Source of the DNA: Verrucomicrobia subdivision 3 bacterium UBA693
Lineage (GTDB): Bacteria; Verrucomicrobiota; Verrucomicrobiia; Limisphaerales; UBA8199
Reading direction: 5' to 3'
Assembly: GCA_002298785.1 (NCBI GenBank)
Contig: DBMR01000101.1
Coordinates: 1 to 14,197, forward strand
Length of the DNA: 14,197 nucleotides
Program-made: the position numbers and the translations under genes
The notes under the pieces: model-generated
Seen by the model: only the letters and a program-made list of their open reading frames with translations
What the model was told of the DNA's origin: nothing
The model's database searches: none
In this document: positions 8,011-13,713 of the stretch, piece after piece
Numbering within the stretch: position 1 is the stretch's first letter
Layout of the letters: each line of letters opens with the position of its first letter

Positions 8011-8688
8011 ATGCAGAACTCTGCTGAACAGTTAATCCTCAATGAAGTCCAACCGCGCTTGCGCGACGCCATCCCCCAATCGGTTCCGCACGTGGGCAGC
8101 GATGATGCTCAGGAGTTGGTGCAGGACGGCATCGTCCTGGCCTTGCGGCTCCTGACGGCGGCCCACCGCTCCGGGAAGAAAGTCACCGGGGGCAACATCG
8201 CGTTCTACACGTTAAAACTGCTGCGCGCCGGCAGGCGCAGCACCGGCCAGCGCAAGCGGGATGTCCACCATCCCATGGCGCAGTTGACCGGCGCCTGCCG
8301 CGTGCATTCCCTGGATGAGCCCATCGGCTCGGAGGACGGTCCCGATGATCCCCTGACGCTGGGAGAGTCGCTGGCAGCCAGCACGGAAGACCCCGCGCAA
8401 GAGGCCCTGCGGCGTCTGGATTGGGCCGTGCTCGTCGCCGCGCTGGATCCGACGGCCCGCGAGGTCCTGGCCAGCCTGGTGCGCGGCGAGGAGCTGACCC
8501 GCCTCGTGCCCCGGTTAAAGCGCAGCCGCTCCGCCCTGCAGACGGACCAGCAACGCCTGGCCCGGCTGATTCGCGAGCACCTGGGCCCGGACATCCTGAG
8601 CCAGGTCCAGGAAACGCCGCGCTGGCGGGATAACCTCACTGCCCGGAAGGAGCAACTCGCCAGCCGAGCCGAACGCTACCGGGCCTGA
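8011..8688 (+). CDS. Sigma-70-like protein
   Basis: The ATG at 8011 gives 225 aa (MQNSAEQLILNEV). A TTG at 8002 would add three residues but seems less likely. The first half, with DDAQELVQDGIVLALRLL, resembles the helical core-binding region 2 of sigma factors. The second half, from LDWAVLVAALDPTAREVLASL through LKRSRSALQTDQQRLARLI, resembles a region-4-like helix-turn-helix with the D-x-x-x-R-E-V-L signature. Between them is a polar linker. The product is a little longer than a minimal ECF sigma and diverged in the recognition helix, so promoter binding is not certain. It lies 96 bp upstream of a CHC2 primase gene in the same direction. A sigma-like gene beside a stand-alone primase suggests a mobile replication module. 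This is inference from context. Confidence 0.82.
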   Translation: MQNSAEQLILNEVQPRLRDAIPQSVPHVGSDDAQELVQDGIVLALRLLTAAHRSGKKVTGGNIAFYTLKLLRAGRRSTGQRKRDVHHPMAQLTGACRVHSLDEPIGSEDGPDDPLTLGESLAASTEDPAQEALRRLDWAVLVAALDPTAREVLASLVRGEELTRLVPRLKRSRSALQTDQQRLARLIREHLGPDILSQVQETPRWRDNLTARKEQLASRAERYRA

Positions 8689-8734
8689 AAACCCCGGCCG
8701 GAGTTTGTTTCGGTTCAACAGGGAAACAACCGTG

Positions 8735-8762
8735 GAGGGGAGAGTCTAAACACTCTTCCCTC
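8735..8762 (+). promoter_or_regulatory. Strong intergenic hairpin between the sigma-like and primase genes
   Basis: The arms GAGGGGAGAGT and ACTCTTCCCTC pair over 11 bp with one G-U wobble and a CTAAAC loop. It is followed by TTCCTATTTT, only weakly T-rich, and then by the primase ribosome binding site GAGGAG at 8777-8782. It could be a partial terminator, an RNA processing site, or a control on primase translation. Confidence 0.6.
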
Positions 8763-8784
8763 TTCCTATTTTGAAAGAGGAGCC

Positions 8785-9792
8785 ATGACTGAAATCCACC
8801 ACGGCCGCTTCGTCTGCTTCGAGGAGTTGAAGCAGGCCATTGCGATCGAGCAAGTGCTGGAGCGCTATGGGCTGCGGGAGCGGTTGCGCCGCAGCGGCGA
8901 CCACCTGAGTGGCGCCTGCCCGCTGCACCGCGGCCACAACCCCACGCAGTTCCGGGTCAGCCTCTCCAAGAACTGCTGGATCTGCTTTGGCGATTGCCAC
9001 TGCGGCGGCAGCATCCTCGACCTTGTCGCCCGGATGGAGGGCATCCCCATCCATGAGGCTGGCCTGCGGCTACAGGACTGGTTCAACCTGTTGCCCAGGG
9101 CAGGGCAGGGGATCGGGCAAGGGCAAGGTCTGACACTGAGCTCGATTAGAGAAAAAACAGTTCGATGCCCACCGCGTCCAAATAGGCCGCTGGCGTTTAC
9201 TCTGGCCCCTTTGGAGCCGGCGCATCCTTACCTGAAAGCACGGGGATTATTGCCTGAAACCATCGCCACCTTCGGCCTGGGTTGGTGCCCCCACGGTTCG
9301 CTGCAGGGCTGGATCGCCATCCCGATCCATGACGCCCAAGGCCGTCTGGTGGCCTATGCCGGACGCTGGCCAGGGCAACCCCTGGCCGGCCAGCCCAAAT
9401 ACCGGTTGCCCCGAGGCTTTGGCAAATCGTTCGAGCTCTTCAACCAACACCGCGCGGAACTCGCGCCGAAGGCCGCCCCGCTGGTGGTCACCGAGGGTTT
9501 CTTTGGCTGCCTGCACGTCTGGCAGTCAGGATACCCGCGAGTCGTGGCCTTGATGGGGAGCGTTCTGTCTCGGGCCCAGGAGCAACGGATCCTCGAACTG
9601 GCCGGGGTCGGACAGGAGGTGCTCCTGTTCCTGGATGGAGATGCGGCGGGGAGTAAAGGGGCAGCCGAGGCTGCGACTCGGCTGAACCGATCAGTGATCG
9701 TTCAGATTGTGCCGTTAGCCGAGGGGCAGCAGCCGGATGATCTGCCGGCCATGGAACTGCGCCGCCGGTTGGACCAGGCGCGCCTGAGGTAA
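8785..9792 (+). CDS. Stand-alone primase: CHC2 zinc finger plus Toprim domain
   Basis: This 335-aa DnaG-related protein starts at an ATG 2 nt after GAGGAG. The zinc finger is ACPLH (C45, H48) with CWICFGDCHCGGS (C64, C67, C71, C73). This differs from the usual CFGCGxGG by an extra residue and additional cysteines. A basic Gly/Gln linker (about 104-120) follows. Then comes a DnaG-like RNA polymerase core (KARGLLPETIATFGLGW at 151-167, GWIAIPIHDAQGRLVAYAGR at 175-194). The Toprim motifs are VVTEG (E237) and LFLDGDAAG (D284, D286), so the metal-binding residues are present. The C-terminal helicase-binding domain of chromosomal DnaG is missing, and the protein is roughly half the length of DnaG. 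It would make short RNA primers, probably for a mobile element rather than the chromosome. Confidence 0.95.
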   Translation: MTEIHHGRFVCFEELKQAIAIEQVLERYGLRERLRRSGDHLSGACPLHRGHNPTQFRVSLSKNCWICFGDCHCGGSILDLVARMEGIPIHEAGLRLQDWFNLLPRAGQGIGQGQGLTLSSIREKTVRCPPRPNRPLAFTLAPLEPAHPYLKARGLLPETIATFGLGWCPHGSLQGWIAIPIHDAQGRLVAYAGRWPGQPLAGQPKYRLPRGFGKSFELFNQHRAELAPKAAPLVVTEGFFGCLHVWQSGYPRVVALMGSVLSRAQEQRILELAGVGQEVLLFLDGDAAGSKGAAEAATRLNRSVIVQIVPLAEGQQPDDLPAMELRRRLDQARLR

Positions 9793-9981
9793 CACGAACC
9801 AAGCCGATCGGTCCACATAAGCTGCAAGAAGCCCCGGGCCTTCGGTCACGCCGCCAACCAGGAGCGAGACTCCTGCCACCAATTCATCTGCCTTGCACTT
9901 CCCCGAAACGGACGCGTTCCCGAAAGCACCAGCACACGCCATCAACCGCTGCCAGTTGGGCAGTGCCGTTCCCGCCCAAGC

Positions 9982-10005
9982 CCGCCCGGACCAAAAGCCG
10001 GGCGG
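9982..10005 (+). promoter_or_regulatory. Perfect 8-bp hairpin in the leader of the small broken gene
   Basis: CCGCCCGG and CCGGGCGG are perfectly complementary around the loop ACCAAAAG. There is no T run afterwards, so it is not a standard terminator. It lies about 190 bp after the primase stop and 52 bp before the ATG at 10058, within a leader otherwise free of genes. It may shield the downstream start or stabilise the primase mRNA end. Confidence 0.5.
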
Positions 10006-10057
10006 ACGTTGGCGGCTGAAAAGCCAATAAACCAATCAACCTAACCCCCTGATACCT

Positions 10058-10393
10058 ATGACCAGGATTTATCAATTACCCTCTGCCCCGTTGCCCCGAG
10101 TGGATTCCACCCCGGCACCCACGCTCACCGAAAACCCTGCGGAAAACCGTCTGGAGCTCCGCTTTTCCCACCGCCCCGGGCCAGCCTTCCTGCAGTTCCT
10201 GCACGCGACCCGGTCCTTGCCATTGGCGCTGCGGTGGAAATGGCATCGCAGCGGACGCTTCTAGTATGCCCGCCCAAATGACGCCACGCGCAAGTTAGCC
10301 CTTGCCATCCTGGCCCAGGCGCGCCCGTCCCCCGGCTCAGCTACGGATCGATACGTCGGTACAAGCCCCTGGCGGCACTTGGTACAAGGTTAA
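10058..10393 (+). pseudogene. Small accessory gene broken by an amber codon at a conserved Trp position
   Basis: The frame starts at ATG (MTRIYQLPSAPLPR) and meets TAG at 10262-10264 after 68 codons. It then continues without a shift as YARPNDATRKLALAILAQAR to TAA at 10391. The joined product has the pattern ELRF-x-P, then LALRWKWHRSGRF-stop-YAR. This recalls a short domain of plasmid and phage accessory proteins (for example near the start of DUF3560 proteins) in which the motif reads W-Y-A. TAG therefore sits where TGG is expected, a single G-to-A change. The 3' end overlaps and runs into a foreign PEP-CTERM tail, so the true C-terminus is probably lost. The family assignment is from memory; the reading-frame facts are direct. 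Confidence 0.55.
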
Positions 10394-10502
10394 CCAAGAC
10401 GTGTTGGCGATTGTTCCTGAGCCGGCCACGGTGCTGGCTGGTGCATTGCTCCTCCTGCCGTTTGGTGCGAGCACCATTCGCATACTTCGCCGGAAAGGAT
10501 AG
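10299..10502 (+). pseudogene. 3' remnant of a PEP-CTERM gene
   Basis: The frame is open from 10299 (after TAG at 10296-10298) to TAG at 10500-10502. Its last 35 or so residues, GTWYKVNQDVLAIVPEPATV followed by LAGALLLLPFGASTIRILRRKG, are a complete PEP-CTERM sorting tail close to those of the two intact genes downstream. The signal peptide and body are absent, and the upstream residues come from another gene read in a different frame. The joint is probably between about 10330 and 10370. Its own terminator follows at 10534. This is the leftover of a third member of the tandem PEP-CTERM family. Confidence 0.78.
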
Positions 10503-10533
10503 TTGCTGACCGGGAGTTAATTGCTGCAATCTC

Positions 10534-10560
10534 AGGCCGACCTACGGGTCGGCCTTTTTC
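10534..10560 (+). terminator. Rho-independent terminator of the PEP-CTERM remnant
   Basis: A 9-bp stem AGGCCGACC/GGTCGGCCT with a TACG tetraloop is followed by TTTTC. The stem is identical to those after the two intact PEP-CTERM genes. A group IIC intron fragment begins at 10565. Confidence 0.92.
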
Positions 10561-10564
10561 ATGG

Positions 10565-10845
10565 GTGCACCCGGCAGGGCACGATGACTAGCTCGTGAAA
10601 GTCCCATGCAAGCCTGGCAAGGGGAAGTGCAAGGCGAGCAGCAAGAGCGTCCACCGCGAGCTGGAAACCTGAAGGAGACTGTAAGCAAAATGGCTCTGCC
10701 AACAGAAACCACATACGAGGCAGCCACGGCGGATGAGAAGGCAAAGAGATTCAAAGTCCGGTGTTTGCATGGGGCCTTGAGGTCGTATCCCCTTTTGAAT
10801 ATCGAGCTTGCGAATGGCCGAGATGGCTGAACGCGAGATATTGAG
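10565..10845 (+). mobile_element. 5' fragment (domain I) of a group IIC intron
   Basis: The segment begins GTGCACCCGGCAGGGCACGA, a typical group II 5' end. It keeps the order of conserved class C domain I blocks as I recall them from the Oceanobacillus iheyensis intron: GTGAAAGTCCC, AAG-GCGTCC--CGCGA-CTGGAA-CCTGAAGGA, ACAGAAACCACATACGAGGC and TTCAAAGTCC (to about 10760). Similarity then becomes vague, and the 3' limit given is approximate. No reverse transcriptase frame and no domain V hairpin follow before the next gene's control region at 10858, so the intron is truncated and inactive. It starts 9 bp after a terminator hairpin, which is the known insertion preference of class C introns. Confidence 0.78.
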
Positions 10846-10857
10846 GGGAACCGGACG

Positions 10858-10884
10858 ATGTCTCAAACGTGTACAGAGATGTCC
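10858..10884 (+). promoter_or_regulatory. Upstream element 1 of the PEP-CTERM gene at 11058
   Basis: ATGTCTCAAACGTG followed by TACAGAGATGTCC matches 11921-11947 at most positions. It starts exactly 200 bp before the ATG, against 197 bp for the other copy. Two ATGTC half-sites are 21 bp apart, two helical turns. It is a likely activator site or part of the promoter. Confidence 0.6.
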
Positions 10885-10994
10885 CAACAGGGGATAGAGG
10901 AAAACAGCGAGTTGGAGTATAAAAGTAACAATTCCTCAGGAAATGTATCCTGATGGAAGAGGGTATCAACAGATCAAGCGCTTGATAAATCGGA

Positions 10995-11017
10995 TCTGGT
11001 TTAGACGTCAAACCAGA
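10995..11017 (+). promoter_or_regulatory. Leader hairpin before the PEP-CTERM gene at 11058
   Basis: TCTGGTTT and AAACCAGA pair over 8 bp around AGACGTC, ending 40 nt before the start codon. The same hairpin with compensating changes precedes the second gene. A perfect palindrome ATCAAGCGCTTGAT lies just upstream at 10973-10986 and is not present in the other unit. Confidence 0.6.
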
Positions 11018-11057
11018 AGCGAAATCAGGCCTAGGTCAAAAAAATAGAAGGAACAAA

Positions 11058-11720
11058 ATGAAAAAGTTAGTCACAAACTCGAGAATCGCACTTTTGACAG
11101 CTTTTGCGCTGGCTCTCGGGATGAGTCAGGTACGCGCTGATATTCTTCAACTCGGGGGTACGTTTTCAAGCCCAATACCTATGAATATCAACGGCACCTT
11201 AAGCAACGAGGGCGGGGGATCCATCGAGCCCTCCAGCCTAAACGGAAATACTTTAGCTTGGGTGTACTGTGTGGACCTCTTTCGTAACATCAGTGTTCCC
11301 GGTACTTGGTCCAGTGCTGTAGTAACAACGACTGGCGTTGTCAACGGTAGCCTTGTGAATAATGCAGGCGAGGTTGCATGGTTGCTTTCCAAATACGGGG
11401 TCGCGGGGCAGGGTGATCAGGCCAAGGCTCTCCAAGCTGCGATTTGGCACGTGATCTTCGATGGGGTGGGTGGTAACACCGTCGCCCTTGATTCGACTGC
11501 ACCCATTGGGGTTAAGAACGACTACAACAATATGTTGGCTGCGCTCGGCAGCAATACGGGCAATGTCTCGGATTTTCTATGGCTCACTCCGGGCGGGAAC
11601 AACCACAGCTACCAGGGGTTGGTCACTCCGGTTCCCGAGCCGACAACTATGATCGCGGGTGCGTTGCTGCTGCTGCCCTTCGGCGCCAGCGCGATGCGGA
11701 TCATCCGCCGGAAAGCATAA
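11058..11720 (+). CDS. PEP-CTERM surface protein with thioester-like Cys/Gln motifs (1)
   Basis: This 220-aa protein has AAGGA about 9 nt before the ATG. The signal peptide is residues 1-27 with probable cleavage after VRA. The C-terminus has VPEP (192-195), a hydrophobic helix (IAGALLLLPFGASA) and a basic end (RIIRRKA). This is the exosortase sorting signal, so the protein is exported, cut and probably attached to the cell surface or extracellular matrix. The body holds VYCVDLF (C71), NNAGEVAWLLSKYG (101-114) and ALQAAIWHVI (Q126, W130). This order resembles thioester adhesin domains (TED/TQXA type), in which Cys and Gln join in an internal bond able to attach covalently to a target. No other Cys is present, which fits that role. 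The thioester is inference. Confidence 0.95.
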   Translation: MKKLVTNSRIALLTAFALALGMSQVRADILQLGGTFSSPIPMNINGTLSNEGGGSIEPSSLNGNTLAWVYCVDLFRNISVPGTWSSAVVTTTGVVNGSLVNNAGEVAWLLSKYGVAGQGDQAKALQAAIWHVIFDGVGGNTVALDSTAPIGVKNDYNNMLAALGSNTGNVSDFLWLTPGGNNHSYQGLVTPVPEPTTMIAGALLLLPFGASAMRIIRRKA

Positions 11721-11727
11721 GCTTAGT

Positions 11728-11770
11728 GAAAAGTAGAAAGTAAAAAGCAGAAAGCGGAAATTTGAAATTC
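11728..11770 (+). repeat. Purine-rich heptamer repeat after the stop codon (1)
   Basis: One 8-mer, GAAAAGTA, is followed by five 7-mers: GAAAGTA, AAAAGCA, GAAAGCG, GAAATTT and GAAATTC. The second PEP-CTERM unit has the same array with one unit fewer. It sits between the stop codon and the terminator. Confidence 0.75.
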
Positions 11771-11773
11771 ATG

Positions 11774-11800
11774 AAAGGCCGACCTTCGGGTCGGCCTTTT
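11774..11800 (+). terminator. Rho-independent terminator of PEP-CTERM gene 1
   Basis: An 11-bp stem AAAGGCCGACC/GGTCGGCCTTT with a stable TTCG tetraloop runs into T residues, 54 bp after the stop codon. Confidence 0.92.
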
Positions 11801-11920
11801 GTTTGGGATGGGGAAGGGGTCAGGGCATGCAGTTTGGGCCTTTCCGAGCCTGCCACTTTCTGGGCTGCATTGAGCGTCGATGCCCCCTCTGATTCCAGGC
11901 CCTGCAAAGGAGTTATCGGA

Positions 11921-11947
11921 ATGTCCCAAACGTGAATACGGATGTCC
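11921..11947 (+). promoter_or_regulatory. Upstream element of the PEP-CTERM gene at 12118
   Basis: ATGTCCCAAACGTG followed by AATACGGATGTCC is the second copy of the element at 10858, 197 bp before the ATG, again with ATGTC half-sites 21 bp apart. The sequence between the elements and the genes is otherwise poorly conserved, so the match is unlikely to be mere duplication. Confidence 0.6.
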
Positions 11948-12053
11948 TGTGGGAGCATAGAAATTTCGGGGCAAATGGTTTAATGATGACGTTAACAACT
12001 AAAGACAATGGTTCTCTTTAGGACGGAACAACAAGTCAGTCTCGAAATTAAGT

Positions 12054-12076
12054 TCTGGTTTGGACGCCTAACCAGA
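12054..12076 (+). promoter_or_regulatory. Leader hairpin before the PEP-CTERM gene at 12118
   Basis: TCTGGTT pairs with AACCAGA, then after a T/T mismatch GG pairs with CC around ACG. It ends 41 nt before the ATG, the same place as its counterpart at 10995-11017. The interior differs in sequence but still folds. Confidence 0.6.
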
Positions 12077-12117
12077 AAAAAGTTTCGGGAGAACAAAAAT
12101 CGGAAAGAACGAAAAAA

Positions 12118-12759
12118 ATGAAAAAATCAAGTTTGGCTATAGCCTTGGTGGGAGTACTCGCAACTGGATCTAGTGCCTTTGCCCAGTTGACCTACGTAGG
12201 CTTGGGGTCACCCGTTGGCACCGTGCATATCGCAGGGTCTGGCCTCGCGTCAGCCATCAACGGTAACTATTACGCTGGATGGGAAGTGATCAATGTTGGC
12301 GGCCCAAATTTTCAAACAATGTGCATCGACATAGCCGACACTGCGCAAAGTGACCCCAACGCGACTATCAAGTCCCTCGACTTGGCCCCGGACGCATGGG
12401 CTGGTCCAATGGGGACCACTGCTGCAAACACGATTAAATTGCTCTGGGGAACCTACGCTGCTGGTGCAACCACTGAGAAGGAGGCTGCAGCTTTGCAGAT
12501 CGCGATTTGGAAAACAATAGATACTGCGATGGGAACCTACGCCCTTACATTCACTGATTCTGGCACTATCGGTGCAGTTGCCCGGGCCGATTATATGTTA
12601 ACTCATCTTGGTTCGACTTCTGCGGATCTAAGGGCCGTGAGCGGCATACATCAGGACTTTCTTGTCCCTGTCCCAGAGCCTACTACCCTGATCGCGGGTG
12701 CGTTGCTTCTGCTGCCGTTTGGCGCGAGCGCACTGCGGACCATCCGCCGGAAAGCATAA
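12118..12759 (+). CDS. PEP-CTERM surface protein with thioester-like Cys/Gln motifs (2)
   Basis: This 213-aa paralogue of the 11058 gene has GGAAAG upstream of the ATG. The signal peptide is residues 1-22 with cleavage after AFA. The C-terminus has VPEP (185-188), the helix LIAGALLLLPFGASA and RTIRRKA, nearly identical to gene 1 even in DNA sequence. The body shares little sequence with gene 1 but keeps QTMCIDIAD (single Cys, C69), LLWGTYA and ALQIAIWKTID (Q127, W131). The Cys-to-Gln distance is 58 residues, against 55 in gene 1. Conservation of just these points suggests the same fold and the same possible internal thioester. The protein is probably sorted by an exosortase that is not in this window. 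Each of the two genes has its own control region and terminator, so they are separately transcribed. Confidence 0.95.
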   Translation: MKKSSLAIALVGVLATGSSAFAQLTYVGLGSPVGTVHIAGSGLASAINGNYYAGWEVINVGGPNFQTMCIDIADTAQSDPNATIKSLDLAPDAWAGPMGTTAANTIKLLWGTYAAGATTEKEAAALQIAIWKTIDTAMGTYALTFTDSGTIGAVARADYMLTHLGSTSADLRAVSGIHQDFLVPVPEPTTLIAGALLLLPFGASALRTIRRKA

Positions 12760-12766
12760 GCTTGGT

Positions 12767-12802
12767 GAAAAGTAGAAAGTAGAAAGCGGAAAGCTGAAAT
12801 TC
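12767..12802 (+). repeat. Purine-rich heptamer repeat after the stop codon (2)
   Basis: GAAAAGTA is followed by GAAAGTA, GAAAGCG, GAAAGCT and GAAATTC. It has one heptamer fewer than the copy at 11728-11770, as expected from slippage or unequal crossing over. Confidence 0.75.
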
Positions 12803-12807
12803 ATGAG

Positions 12808-12834
12808 AGGCCGACCTTCGGGTCGGCCTTTCCA
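12808..12834 (+). terminator. Rho-independent terminator of PEP-CTERM gene 2
   Basis: A 9-bp stem AGGCCGACC/GGTCGGCCT with a TTCG loop is followed by a short T-rich stretch. The weaker T run suggests less complete termination than at the other two copies. Confidence 0.88.
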
Positions 12835-12975
12835 TTTACGCGGGGCAGGGGCTGAAGTCTGTGGCGAGCGGTGCACGTTGAGGATGCGTCCGACGGGAAT
12901 GCGGTTAAGGCGGAGTACTGGCGGCTGGGGGGAACGGTTGTGGGTTTTGGTTGGCAACAACTTGAGGGTGGGGTT

Positions 12976-13476
12976 TTAGGCAGGACGGGCCCTGGACCAG
13001 TCGAGTCCGAGGAGGCCATCGGAACGGAACCCGATGGGAACGGACATGATGTCGCATTTGTCATCAGGCGGTCGATGGTGGGGAATGGGTGGAGAGGTTG
13101 AGTTGCTAGCCGGTGCAGGTGGGACGGGAGGGGGTGACGGGGCGAGTGCTGACTGGGGATTAGCATCGGCCTGGCCGGAGGGGGAGTCTGATCCGTAGAT
13201 ACGCTCGAGGTCTCGTTCGATTTGCGCACGGAGTTCTTCAGGGTTGGTGAGGGTCTTAAAGCGTGACGGGGGATTCCACCGTTTTTCGTACGCTTTGGCC
13301 GCACGGAGGTAGCTGGCGACGGCGTTACAGACATCGTTGAGGGAAGGTCCGGTGTCTTTGAGGACGCGTTGGTAAGCGCGGCGATGAGCGCTGTAAGGAC
13401 GGCGGCGCGGGGCGCGGCGGATGGCCCGGTGAGAGACGGAATGGGCGGGGCGGTGGGTAGCAAGTCGACGGCGCAT
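12976..13476 (-). CDS. Hypothetical 166-aa protein, basic N-terminus and proline-rich C-terminal half
   Basis: The frame runs from ATG at 13476 to TAA. Residues 1-37 are very rich in Arg and His, suggesting nucleic-acid contact. Residues about 41-95 (GPSLNDVCNAVASYLRAAKA, KTLTNPEELRAQIERDLERIYGS) look like a compact helical domain with normal coding composition. Residues about 105-135 are Pro/Ser-rich and probably disordered. I do not recognise the family. The gene follows the helix-turn-helix gene in the same direction with a 237-bp gap that contains an AT-rich repeat site about 50 bp before this start. No Shine-Dalgarno sequence is seen. The convergent PEP-CTERM gene ends 217 bp away. Function unknown. 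Confidence 0.68.
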   Translation of the reverse strand: MRRRLATHRPAHSVSHRAIRRAPRRRPYSAHRRAYQRVLKDTGPSLNDVCNAVASYLRAAKAYEKRWNPPSRFKTLTNPEELRAQIERDLERIYGSDSPSGQADANPQSALAPSPPPVPPAPASNSTSPPIPHHRPPDDKCDIMSVPIGFRSDGLLGLDWSRARPA

Positions 13477-13524
13477 GGTGGTTGGGGGTGAGTGGAGGAG
13501 GATGGGGCCAGGAACTCTACCAAA

Positions 13525-13544
13525 ACTTTACCGTATTTAACCGT
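13525..13544. promoter_or_regulatory. AT-rich site with two 10-bp-spaced ACCGT boxes
   Basis: ACTTTACCGT and ATTTAACCGT stand in direct tandem, one helical turn apart, flanked by AAAA and TTTTTGAAAAA in otherwise very GC-rich DNA. It lies about 50 bp upstream of the 166-aa gene (minus strand), a suitable place for its promoter or an operator. Confidence 0.5.
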
Positions 13545-13713
13545 TTTTGAAAAAGGTCGGACGGGAGGGGCAAGGAGGAGCCCGGTGGGTCCGAGAGCGG
13601 GGGACAGTGCTTGCCAGCCGAGTTCTCGGGGCCATGCTGAGGCGCGAGCATTCGCAACCTGGTTGCATTGCGGACCATGGTGTTTGCGGCTCCGTTGGTA
13701 TCCAAGGAGGGGC

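Noticed and set aside
10565..11057. A complete, active group II intron.
   Set aside because: No reverse transcriptase frame and no domain V hairpin are present. Only the 5' part can be recognised.
10880..11057. A sigma-54 promoter (TGGCAC-N5-TTGC) before the PEP-CTERM genes, as known for other PEP-CTERM systems.
   Set aside because: No acceptable -24/-12 match is found in either leader.
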